Shown in pieces: positions 1 through 42,362 of a stretch of DNA of 64,000 bases. Every line of letters begins with the position of its first letter. The stretch's first letter is position 1. The translations under genes were made by a program, and so were the position numbers. The notes below the pieces were generated by a model, which was not told the DNA's origin, did not search any database, and saw only the letters and a list, made by a program, of their open reading frames with translations. Origin of the DNA: Oncomelania hupensis (Eukaryota > Mollusca > Gastropoda > Littorinimorpha > Pomatiopsidae); assembly GCA_036898135.1 (NCBI GenBank), contig CM072513.1, positions 32,738,446 through 32,802,445 on the forward strand, read 5' to 3'.

Positions 1-31185
<31,185 letters not shown>

Positions 31186-31203
<18 letters not shown>

Positions 31204-31460
31204 TAGGCCCACCGTTCAATGCAACATTCTGCGTATTATTGTAGACTATCATTGCCAACGTTCATCAAACACCCAGCGAATATAGAAGTACTTTTCAATG
31301 CAGCATTTTGTGTATTGTATACACGATCATCACCGCTCATATCCAATCTAGGATGTGTGACTGAAGAAAGGAGACCTATAGCAACCATCACCAAAAGCAG
31401 CAACCAGCGAATAAGACGATTCTGTGTTTTATTGCATTATTATCATCACAGCTCATATTG
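31186..31460 (+). repeat. Degenerate tandem repeat over stop codon and 3' UTR
   Basis: cacccagtgaatag (31190), cacccagcgaatat (31270) and aaccagcgaataag (31413) each head a unit of about 80 bp. The first two continue into tcaatgca-cattytg-gtatt, and all later have atcatcac-like ends. Confidence 0.65.
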
Positions 31461-32310
31461 ATTATAATTTCAAATTTCATAGCATTTTTCATTACTTTTT
31501 ACATCGGAATCTAGTCATAAGACGTAACAATCTGAATCAGTGTTACATAGTCATGAAACGTGTTTAAAGTGCGTCTGAGATCGATATCAAAATATCGTGT
31601 ACGAACTTATATAATGGCTAATTAACGCTAATAGGCGACAATTTCCTGATATATTCGTACATTTTGTGTGGGTGGATGGGTGTCTGTGTTTGGGTGTGTA
31701 ATACTGGAATTGAATCTAAACTTCCTTTCTGACCATTCAAAAGGTCCTCTCCTATAGCAGTAAACAGTTTATCGCCCTTGGAATAGAAGCACAGCTGGTG
31801 CCCAAGGATTTTATCACCAGGGGTTTGCTTAACAAATATGCTGCAGGGCGTTGTTGTGAATTAACCAAGCAGGAGTATTGCGTGTCTGTGGTATTTAAGT
31901 GTTGAACTGTATCAAAGAGCCTTTGGCCAGACACGCGCCGTGACGTTATCGAGAGTCTCTCTTCTTTTTTTCTTTTTTTTCTCTTCTGAAGATGATTACA
32001 CGTTTATCGGAGAGCTTTCACCTAAATAATGTGAGATTAATACACTCATCTATGATCATACTATTTAGTGTATAAGTTTGAAAAAATAGTGACCTCAGAC
32101 TCACGTTAACTCCACTAGTCGTTAGGGATGAAAACAAGGAATGTCGTTGGAAAAAAACATTTTTTTTTTGCCTTCAGATTTTTTTTTCTTCTGTCAGATA
32201 AAGTGATAGCAGATGTGATAATCACGAATGATATTTGTTTTCTTACATCATGCTAACCAAATTTGTTCGTTAAACTTAAAAAAAAAAAAAAAAAATTTTA
32301 ATTTTGTTCC

Positions 32311-32316
32311 AATAAA
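32311..32316 (+). terminator. Candidate poly(A) signal of Plekhh
   Basis: First AATAAA downstream of the stop codon. There is no downstream GU-rich evidence strong enough to fix the cleavage site. Confidence 0.3.
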
Positions 32317-33167
32317 CTTTGTATGTATTACTATTTATTTATTTACAAGTTGTCCAATAAAGTTTTAAATGTATTTGGATTTCTTTACAATTAAAACCAT
32401 GTTTTTATTGAATTGATTTTTTTCTTCTCCTTACTGGGATTAATTAGTTTGAATCAGTTTGTTGGGAATGCAAACAGTAACTTGAGTAAGGGCAATTGTC
32501 ACATTTATTTCTCACAACCGCGAGTCGTCCGTCTATCGTGTTTTATTTTGTTTACACGACACGAAGTCAACTGATGATTCTTTTCTGTTTCTCCGAAATG
32601 AAAGGAAGTTCGTTTGTTCACAATTGTTATTTTTGTTCTGAAATTAATAATGACTGAAAGTACTGTCCAGGTATTTGCTTTCTTGAAACATGTAATCTTA
32701 AGTCAACATTTTTATGTGGTTTCAATGTTTTATTTTGGAATTACTTGTTATACATGTTGGGAATGCAAGTAAAGAAGTACAAGGATCATCCACTTTTCAC
32801 GACAGCGTAGTTTTGCATAGATTTTTCTCAATTTTATTTGGCGCTTGAGCAAGCAGCGATAGCGTAGCATCGTTATCATCATCGTCATCAATCCGTCGTC
32901 ATCATCATGGTCATCGTCATTATCGTCGTCATAATCATCATCAATTCGTCGTCATCATAAACATTATCGCCAGCCTGGGTGGAAGTGGGTGGAAGTGGAG
33001 ACAGACAAAAAAGAGACAAGTGGGTCGGGGCGAGGGGCTAGATCTGCCGTTATGTACATAGCTGAGCTGTATTTCAAGGACTTCAGAAAGTTTGAAGAAT
33101 CTCGTCAACAAAATAGACACACACAGAAACCCCAAAACAGTATTTAATTTCAGTAGTTCCCAACGCT

Positions 33168-33748
33168 GACCCCCACACCCCCGTTGGATTGCCGAAGTTT
33201 TCTGTATAAATACATGTAGTAGATGTATCATCAGTTTGTGGAAATGTAGTGCTTTAAATTACCACTGTTTCTGCCATTCTCATTTTTTCGTTCTCATTCC
33301 TAATCTGTTCTATCAATCTACTATCGTCTGCGCAAAACTCCTCATTTGTTTATGGGGTCTGTTGGGTCAGCTTGGGGATATTGAACGCTTTCTTCCAAAT
33401 GGTCACTATGGCTTTCTATGGTATTATTATTTAGCAATGTAGGCATTTTATATGTATGTTTTGTGAATATTTTGTAATGATGTTTATATTCTATTATCTT
33501 TTTGTAAACAGGGGTTCGATAAATTAGAGTATTGCCTCAACGTCCCCTGCGTGGGATGCCTTTATTGTAAAGTGACCGGCTTCTGGGGTGTCTTCAGTGT
33601 TACCACAAGGGTTGTTTCAGGAGGTCTTTTATATGGATCTGGGGTGAGTCCTCTTTCAGCCAAGTTGTGGTCTTGATTGTGGTGGTCCTGATTAAGCTCT
33701 TTGCAGTCCACTGGAACCTGTAAGCAATGAATAACTCATAACTAATTG
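33168..33748 (+). mobile_element. Rep-A retroposon, copy 5
   Basis: Degenerate head with tctgtataaata, body with tgtaggcattttatatg and gttcgataaattagag, and 3' end gcagtccactggaacctgta with one stem base changed. Confidence 0.85.
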
Positions 33749-34665
33749 TAGGTTGTATTTGCATGTTTGATTAGTTTGAATGTTTTTGTTTTCATACTTG
33801 ACTTTTATTTATTTTATCATGCATGTATTCACGAGTGTATTACTTTCGTAATAAAACTATGTTTGATTTCGTAATGTGTTCCTGGTCTTTTCTCCTGCAT
33901 TTGTTTAATTTGTACTTGAAAAACGTTTAAATGTTAGCTATATTCAATTCTGTTTGAATCGAAGAACTTTGATACGGGTCTGCCATGCTTTGAGTCAACG
34001 TATAATTCACAATTTTACTGTATTATTGCTGTATTATGTGTTAGTTGATATATTTACAATCATTTCTGTATTATGTGTATTATTATTACAGTAATTGTTG
34101 TATTATTTGAATTATTATCGTTGCATTATTTGAAACATGATTACAGCCATCGTGGCGTTATTTTAAATTATCTTTTTATTATCAATTCATATTGTTGTTA
34201 TTATTTTGTAGTCAATTGTTATTTTAAAGTGTTTTTGGTATTCTTTCAAGAGCATTTGGGAGAATGGTTCTATTCAAACCAAAACCATAATTGTCATCGT
34301 CTTTATCATCTTCATAGTCTTCATCATCAGCATCACCGTCAAATATATATTTTTTAAATTTTGATTTATTGGAATGGAAAGAACAAGAGTTTTTTTTACT
34401 TACCTCTTATTGTTCTGATTGATAAAAGTGGTGAAAGGAAAAAGAATTTGATTATTGGTTTTGTTAGCTTGGTCATTGTCTCGTCTATTATTTTGTTATT
34501 CCGTTTGTGTTACGTGTGTGATCTGAAATGGTATATGTGTGAAACTGAGCGAGAACGATTCTTCGACCTGAATACATGTACATTTTCTGCGTATTATCAT
34601 TGCAAATGAATGATTTGACAAATTGATTTTGTATCACGTTGGATTTAGAGTGTGTGCATGGCTTC

Positions 34666-34965
<300 letters not shown>

Positions 34966-36807
34966 CCTGCAAGTGGAATGAGTGTGAGCTGGGGTAATGT
35001 GGGGGTGTGCGCGAAATTGAACATTTGTGCATCTGTTCTTCTGTTAATTTGCTCGTATTATTTTGTATAACCCATAACCGCGACATTTTTGATTGGCGGA
35101 ATGGGGGCAACTAAGCTTAAAAGAACAACAGCACGAAGGCCTACTAGACTGAAGCGACTGACTAGTGTTAAACAGCCCAAGGTCTCCATGATCCAAAGCA
35201 AGCCTGGCATATGATATGCCTTTCCGAAGAACAAGAAGTCTTGGATAGATGGACAGAGTACTGCTCTGACCTTTACAACCACACACCAAACGGAGACCCA
35301 TCAGTTCTAGCATGTCCCGAGAACAGAGAAGAAGAAGAAATACTCCCAATTCTCCGAGAATAAGTTGAGGACGCAGTGCAATCGCCGAAGAAGCGGATGT
35401 CAGCGGGAGTGGACAACATACCCGCGGAATTGTTTCAAGCTGGAGAAGAATTGATGATTGACGCCTCACCATTATTTGTAACAAGATCTGGCAGAGTGGG
35501 GAGTGGCCTACACCATGGACCCAGTCGCTTGTCATCACTCTTCCCAAAAAAGGTAATCTTCAGGAATGTAAAAATTACCGCACCATCAGCCTCATCAGCC
35601 ATCCCAGCAAGGTCCTCCTGAAGATAATACTCAACATGTTGAAACCCCAAGCTGAACAAATTGTAGCTAAAGAACAAGCAGGATTCAGGGCAGGGCGAAG
35701 TACCACTTAACAGATTTTCAACTTCAGAATAATCTGCGAGAAATATCTACAGCTCCAACAACATCTATATCATGTGTTTCTAGACTTCAAGAAAGCGTTT
35801 GACCGAGTCTGCCATGCAGCTCTGTGTACAACCATGAGAGTGTACAAAATCAGCCCTAAAATTATTGAAGTCATCGAAAACCTGTATGACAAGGCTACCA
35901 GTGCAGCCCTTCACAATAGCGCCATCGGAAACTGGTTCAGAACAACAATCGGTGTGCGTCAAGGATGCCTACTCTCTCCAACACTCTTCAACATTTTCCT
36001 AGAGCGCATAATGTCAGATGAAATTGCAGATCACGAAGGCACAGTCAGCATAGGGGGTAGAGCAATCTCCAACCTCCGTTTTGCGGATGACATTGATGGA
36101 TTGGCTGGAGAGGAACAAGAACTTGAACAGGTGGTACAGAGGTTTGACACCACTTCCAGGGCTTATGGAATTAAAAAATAAGTGCAGAGAAGACCAAAAT
36201 GATGACCAACAACACCAATGGCATCAACATGGACGTAAAAGTCCAAGGCCAATCCCTCAACACAGTGCATAGTTTCAAATATTTAGGAGCCATTGCATTA
36301 GGCAATGGGTCCCGACAGGAAGTCCTCTCCAGGATCGCACAAACTGCTGCCCGACAAGGTTGAAGCCCATTTGGAAAGACATGACCATTAATCTACATTC
36401 CTAGGTAAGGCTGCTGCGCACCCTTGTCATCTCCATTTTCCTATTTTCTTGCGAAACATGGACCCTCATAGCAGATCTACAACGAAGAATACAAAGTATG
36501 GAGATGAGGTGCTACAGAAGACTTCAGGGCATTTCCTATACCCAGTACATCACCAACTACGAAATCCGACAGACCATCACACAAGCCATTGGACAACACG
36601 ATGACATGTTCACAGTCGTAAAGACACGGAAACTCCGATGGTATGGGCACATCACCAGAGCAGCAAGCCTTGCAAAGACCATCCTGCATGGTACGACGCA
36701 AGGAGGCGGAAGAAGAGGGAGACAGAAAAAGAGATGGGAGAGCAACCTTCGAGAATGGACTGGCTTGACACTGAGCGAAGCCATGAGGGTAGAAAAAGAT
36801 GGAGTAC

Positions 36808-37404
36808 CTCCCCCGTGTGGATGCCGGGGGTTTCAGTATAACTAGTATCCCCACTTTCTGGAAATTTAGTACTTTAAATTCCGACATTCGTTGTCTTTCT
36901 CCTTTGTTCCGTCTCATTCCTACTCTGTTCTATCTATCTACTATACTGTCTTCTTCTTCTCTAGACCAGTCACCTACCTTTTTTCTTGAAAACTCTTCCG
37001 GGACAAAACTCCTCATTTGTGTGTGAGGTCCGTTGGATCAGCTTGGGAATATTGCCTTCTGCCTGGTGGTTACTGGTGTTTCCTATGATGTTATTATTAA
37101 TTGGCAATGTAGGCATTTTATATGTATGTGTTTTGTTGATATTTATAATGTTTATATCCTATTTTGTTTTTGTAAACAGGGGTTCGATAAATTAGAGTAC
37201 AGCCTCTGCGTCCCCTGCGTGGGATTTCTTTATTGTAAAGTGACCGGCTGGTGGAGTGCCTTCAGTATTACTAGGGTTGTTTCTGCAGATCTTTTATGTG
37301 GATCAGGGGTGAATCCTCTTTCAGCGAAGTTGTGGTTTTGATTTTGTGGTCCAGATTCGGTTCTTTGCAGTCCTCTGGACCCTGCAAAAAATAACTAATT
37401 AACT
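36808..37404 (+). mobile_element. Rep-A retroposon, copy 6 (full length, 12-bp TSD, inside the RTE-like LINE)
   Basis: Flanked by AAGATGGAGTAC (36796-36807) and AAGATGGGGTAC (37405-37416), 11 of 12 identical. The inverted RTE-like copy near 51450 is continuous over this point, which proves the insertion. It starts ctcccccgtgtggatgccgg and ends with gtcctctggac and a taactaattaact tail. Confidence 0.94.
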
Positions 37405-37447
37405 AAGATGGGGTACGCTCGTTAAACGATCATCTATGGTGCCCCTA

Positions 37448-38072
37448 TGTTACGTTGAAACGCGAACGAAAGTATGTCTGAAACGCGCACGATAGATCTA
37501 ATCGTTTCGTTTTGCAAAGTATTCAATAATGGAGTTTATTTACCTTTGATTTGAGTTTGCATTGTTGTTAGGAGAGGCTTTGTATAACGTTGATAATTTT
37601 CGTTAGTCGATATTATTGGAGAATTCTCTAGACCTGCGTGTTTACTCTCGATAGAAATTTCCCGATAAATGTCGAAGTAAGAGAACGTTCCGGGAATGTG
37701 TAGAGAGATGCATGACGTAAATCAATGATGACGAACTTTTATTTGATTGGCTGTAGTGCGTCATTCTAGTCTAACGTGTTCTAAATTGTTCGGGAAGAGA
37801 GAGAGAGGCTATATATTTTATGCGCTGCACTGTTTTGAATAGTTGTTGATAGTGAGTTGGAAAGTAAAACGTTGAGAGTGAAAAGGTGATTGTATGCAGT
37901 TGTTGATGTGTGCTGAATAAAAGTGGAAAACTTCATACGTCGACTTCAGACTTGTTGATGAGTGAGCAGGCTGCGTGGATAAACGAATCTGAGTTACACC
38001 TTATCAGGACTTCAGCATCGGGGCTGAATCAGATACTGATAGAAAAACACCAACATCGAATCGAGTGTAACA
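37448..38072 (+). mobile_element. Solo LTR of the Gmr1-like family, 5-bp TSD CCCTA
   Basis: 625 bp from TGTTACG to GTGTAACA. CCCTA lies at 37443-37447 and again at 38073-38077. It is clearly related to the LTRs at 41164 and 46071 but diverged by many substitutions. It is left by LTR-LTR recombination of an older full copy. Confidence 0.95.
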
Positions 38073-38264
38073 CCCTACGACCTTCGAGTTACGGGATAGG
38101 ATAGGATAGGATAGAAAGCTTAAATAAATCCAAATGACAACTAATTAATGATTTACTCAACTGTCCTAATAAGGTACAAATGCAACATGCGCGACAAGGT
38201 CAAACGAATATTAGGCTAAATTAATTAGGCCTATAAGTACCAAGAGAAGTTTCAGTGTGATTAA

Positions 38265-38410
38265 ACAAACGCTGGCGTGCTGACCCTAGTTCGAATCCTG
38301 ACGATGACGGGAGAGACAGAAGTTGTCTTTTTGTAATGACTCTTCATACGATGTTTATCTTTCTCCCGTGTCGCTGCATGCAGCGGCACATTAATGAATC
38401 CGTCATTCTG
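38265..38410 (+). mobile_element. tRNA-like SINE head fragment
   Basis: Contains gctggcgtgctgaccctagt then a B box AGTTCGAATCC at 38288-38298. The upstream half is poorly kept. Confidence 0.45.
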
Positions 38411-38867
38411 TAATAAAAAAAGAGCTGGTAGGTGGCAGATACAAATAAAAAGTGCATACGTTTAAGCCTTTCAGCATCGCCCAATTGACCAAGGCATTTT
38501 TTTTCAAGTTGGCGCTTTGAGCGGCCTGAGTTAGAAGATCCTGTTTTTTTGCCGAATTCCTTGAGCAGCTCTCTGATTTGGTACAGTTTTCTAGAACCTT
38601 TATTTTATTACCTACTGAACAAGGAACAATGGAAAGAGCAAACTGACCTAGAACCGGCAATTTAGATTTGCCTACTGCGATCAAAGAAGAAGGACCACAC
38701 GTAGAAAAAAGACTGCAGCTAACGAATTTTGTCATTTGCTGAAACCTGCTGAACTAGAAGTATATAATTAATATTCAGAATTATTTATTTCTGATGTTAG
38801 CAGAATGCTTTGTAAACCTCCAGGAACCCATTCTGATTGGGGTACCGCGCTCTATAAATCTACTGTA

Positions 38868-38998
<131 letters not shown>

Positions 38999-38999
38999 G

Positions 39000-39869
39000 T
39001 TGTTCATATTAATATAATATTTTACTTTTCATAGTACTGGATTGCGCGTTACCATAAGCAGGAAATGTTTTCTTCAAGGCAATAGCTATGACATCAGCAT
39101 GTGTGAAATTATATTTGCTTTCAGGCGTACCACGCGCTACTTTAAACAGGTTCAATAGTTTGTGAGGCATGTGAGTGGAGGGTCATTGCACTAATTGGTG
39201 GAGGGTCATTGCGCCAGATGTGATAAATCTGCTATTTTAACAACACTCAGTCATGGATTTATGACTAAATTTGATAATTAAGCTACATGGTTTGGTACCT
39301 GCACAGGGAAAAGATAGAAGAGAAAGAAACTGAAATATAGGCACGGTTAACAAGTGCACCACAAAACACAAGACGACACTAGCAGCGAGTCGGTCACCGC
39401 ACGAGCACGATTGAGGCTGTTTTTTAGGAACCCATTTTGGTATTTCCAGACATTTCTGGTGTAATCGAATAAAAAATAAAACTCGCTTACGGTAGTTTGC
39501 TTGTAATTAATTTTTGTGTTTTCACACTACGTCATCAAAAAGGAATAGGACAAATAAGCACACAGCCCGCAACAAACGAATTTTACTTGCCATTTACACA
39601 AATCGAACCCTCTGCAGCAAATTAATTACTTGTTATTGACGTTCTTTTGTTTTCCACTTTATTTGTTCGTTTTATTATTGTATGCTCTTTGGTGTGGTGA
39701 AAGGCGGTGCATGCGTTGGCAATTTTGCTTCCAATAAACAATGTGTGGTCGCCCTGACCTTCTTGGCGCTGTAATTTCTATTTTTGTGTGTGCTCAATTT
39801 GTTCCTTAATCACGCTTGATTATAATAGTTGTGTTCTTTTCTCCCCGCTAATTTTCCTGTTCGCCACAG

Positions 39870-39967
<98 letters not shown>

Positions 39968-41158
39968 CTCTCTTACGCTTTCGAAAGTCTGTTTGTCCGT
40001 CTCTCTATGTCTGTCTGCCCCTGTGTCTCTTCTTCTCTCATGGTCATCGATGGTTTTGATGATGAAATCTTAAGAAGAAGATGACGTCCGTGCCTTTGAA
40101 GGCCGTTTAATGTTTACTCGTAATTTGCATTGCTCTCCTCTTCAACTCTCTCTCACCTCAATGTTCAAAATGTTTGTGATCGATTATAATATTGCATTTA
40201 GTTAGGACCAACTTTTAATTCTTACATTCAGAAATATAGATGACGAGTTGAGAAGAGGATGAAGAAAAAAAAAGAGGAAAAGAAGAAGAATAGGAAAAGA
40301 ACAGGAGGAGGAGGGAAATAAGAACAAAAAGAGCCAGAAAGAAAGAAGTGAGAAAGAAGGAAAGAAAGAAAGGAAGAATGAATGAACGGAAGAACAAGAG
40401 GAAGAAGCAGCAGATTTAGAAGAACGAAGGCGTTGATGGGGATGACGGCCGTGTCAGTGACGACGATGACAGCGACAACGACGACAGTGACGACGACGAC
40501 AAGTTTCAGAATTAGAAAAGCAGTAAACAATGCTTTCTTCATTTTAACGCTCTTCCCTTCAGAAACCGCTGAATACTGAAAGCATATTTCTTCCAAGGCA
40601 TTAATTTTCTTAAGGGTTTCTTTTTTTTTTTTAAATCTCGCTTCTTTTATGCTGAGGACAATTGAAGCTATTTTACCCCTAGGGAAATCACAGCAGCTGC
40701 AGAGCAGCGCAGCTTGTTTCTGGGAAAAGGATAGAACAAAGGGCTGTTGTGATGCATTCTAAACAAACCTCACAACAGTCAGCATGCTCATGCACAAGCA
40801 ACGTCGTTGTTTTAGAACGAAATAGTATTAGTATAATTAGTATATCATATTACAGAATTAGTATATATTATAATCAAAGAAAAAGAGTAGAAGCCTACCT
40901 AAGAGAAAAGAGAAGCACTATTCTTTATATATTTTTTAATTCACACAGTGTCAAACTGATGGTCAAACTATTTATTGGAAATAAAAGAAAGTAAGAACGA
41001 AAAAAGACACGCGCAGTGCATTTGTTTGTGTGTTTGTTTTATTTGATATACACACACGCACACATGTTCACTCACACACACTCACACGAACGCACGCTCT
41101 CTCACAAACGCACGCAAAAACGCACACACACACTGTGCATGCATACACACAAATGCAA
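39000..41158 (+). other. Intergenic, simple repeats only
   Basis: Holds a roughly 105-bp CT array at 39871-39975, a purine-rich stretch at 40255-40420, a GAC-rich segment at 40440-40502 and CA-rich DNA at 41050-41158. No gene or named element was recognised. Confidence 0.6.
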
Positions 41159-41163
41159 AACAC

Positions 41164-41798
41164 TGTTACGTTGAAACGCGAATGATAGTATGGCTGAAGC
41201 GTGTACGATAGATCTAATCGTTTCGATTTGCAAAGTATTCAATAATGGAGTTTATTTACCTTTGATTTGAGTTTGCATTGTTGTTAGGAGAGGCTTTGTA
41301 TAACGTTGATAATTTGCTCTGGTCGATATTACTGTAGAAGTTTCTGGATCTGAGTGTTTACTTTCTATAGAAACTTCCCGATACATGTCGAAGCAAGAGG
41401 TCGTTCCAGAAGGAGAAATAATAATGTATGACGTAAGTCAGTGATGACGATCTTTAGTTCGATTGGTGGCAGTACGTCATTTCTACCATGTTCGAAATCT
41501 TTCCGGAAAAGAGAGAGGTTATTTAATCGTGTGCCGAGTTGCTGTTGAGAGAGAAAAGTTGTTGATAGTGATTTGGAAAGTTGCTGTGAAAGTTGTTGAG
41601 TTGAATTGAGAATTGTATGCAGTTGTTGGTGTGTGCTGAATAAAAGTGGAAAACTTCATACGTCGACTTTGTGACTTGTATGCTGTTTGGACGGGCTGTG
41701 TGAATAAACGAATCTGAGTTACACGACTATCAGGAATTCAAGCATCGGGGCTGAATCAGATACTGATAGAAAACACCAACATCAAACAGAGTGTAACA
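41164..41798 (+). repeat. 5' LTR
   Basis: 635 bp. HSE-like GAAnnTTCnnGAt lies at 41337-41349 and 41370-41382, and TTCcaGAA at 41404-41411. A TATA-like ttatttaat lies near 41520. AATAAA at 41639-41644 is a likely poly(A) signal. Confidence 0.95.
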
Positions 41799-41801
41799 TT
41801 T

Positions 41802-41821
41802 TGGGGGTCAAGCCGCGATTC
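41802..41821 (+). promoter_or_regulatory. Primer-binding site
   Basis: TGGGGGTCAAGCCGCGATTC starts 3 nt after the LTR. Its complement ends in CCA and has GAATC at the position of the T-loop/T-stem of a tRNA, so it fits a tRNA 3' end. It is not the standard Pro, Lys or Ser sequence that I recognise. Confidence 0.7.
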
Positions 41822-42227
41822 ACGCCATAGCCAAGGGTTCAACTGCTACAACAAGCGAGTCAACGTTACGAGAGGCAGTCATCGAGGGTAGCCGCCAACG
41901 AGTTGCGTCGAGAGGGGCCAACATACTGGGACTACATCACCGATAGGTTCGGGTTGACTGCAAGGGCGTGTAGTCGCTGAAGAGTTGCTTCGTGAGCGAA
42001 CAACAGTCGGGACTACGTGGCTGCCGCAGGACTACGTCGAGGGACAGTCTCGGAGCTACATCGCCAGTGTTACAGAGAGCGACGAGCGGACGTCGCGTCT
42101 ACTTCAGCACAGGAGCGTGTACATCAACACCAGCGTGGTGCAGCGTCGCATACGACGAGGACAGCGGGGCCTGCGTCAGCGAAGGCGACTAGTGACAAGC
42201 ATCAGCGCTACTGCAGAAAGCGTGCTG

Positions 42228-42354
42228 TTCTAGAACAGTCTAGAAAGGTACAGCACAGTCAAGAACTTTCCAGAAAAAAAGAACTCTACAGTCAAGAACT
42301 TTCTAGAAGAAGAACCTTCCAGAAAAGAACTTTCTTGAAAAGAACTTTCCAGAA
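42228..42354 (+). promoter_or_regulatory. Array of heat-shock-element triplets in the leader, just before gag
   Basis: Five units match GAAnnTTCnnGAA exactly: 42263-42275, 42296-42308, 42312-42324, 42327-42339 and 42342-42354. A degenerate unit is at 42281, and TTCtaGAAcaGTCtaGAA is at 42228-42245. Spacing is 15-18 bp. nGAAnnTTCnnGAAn is the known HSF trimer site. It lies in the transcribed leader, so action as an enhancer or as RNA structure is open. Confidence 0.7.
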
Positions 42355-42362
42355 GCATCAAG

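Larger units (their letters stand above)
35070..38113 (+). pseudogene. 5'-truncated RTE-like LINE with two nested insertions
   Basis: Reading frames broken by stops give HVFLDFKKAFDRVCHAAL, VRQGCLLSPTLFNIFLE and the catalytic box RFADDIDGLAGEEQEL. FLFSCETWTL and LRWYGHITRAASLAKTILHG follow, then GRQKKRWESNLREWTG. These are RT and C-terminal motifs of RTE-like LINEs. The 3' end gtgcccctacgaccttcgag plus a (GGATA)n tail is complete, but is interrupted at 36808-37404 by Rep-A and at 37448-38072 by a solo LTR. The endonuclease is missing. Confidence 0.88.

Noticed and set aside
35044..35547. 167-residue minus-strand frame
   Set aside because: Antisense shadow of the RTE-like LINE; the same antisense peptide recurs near 62.7-63.0 kb because the LINE does.
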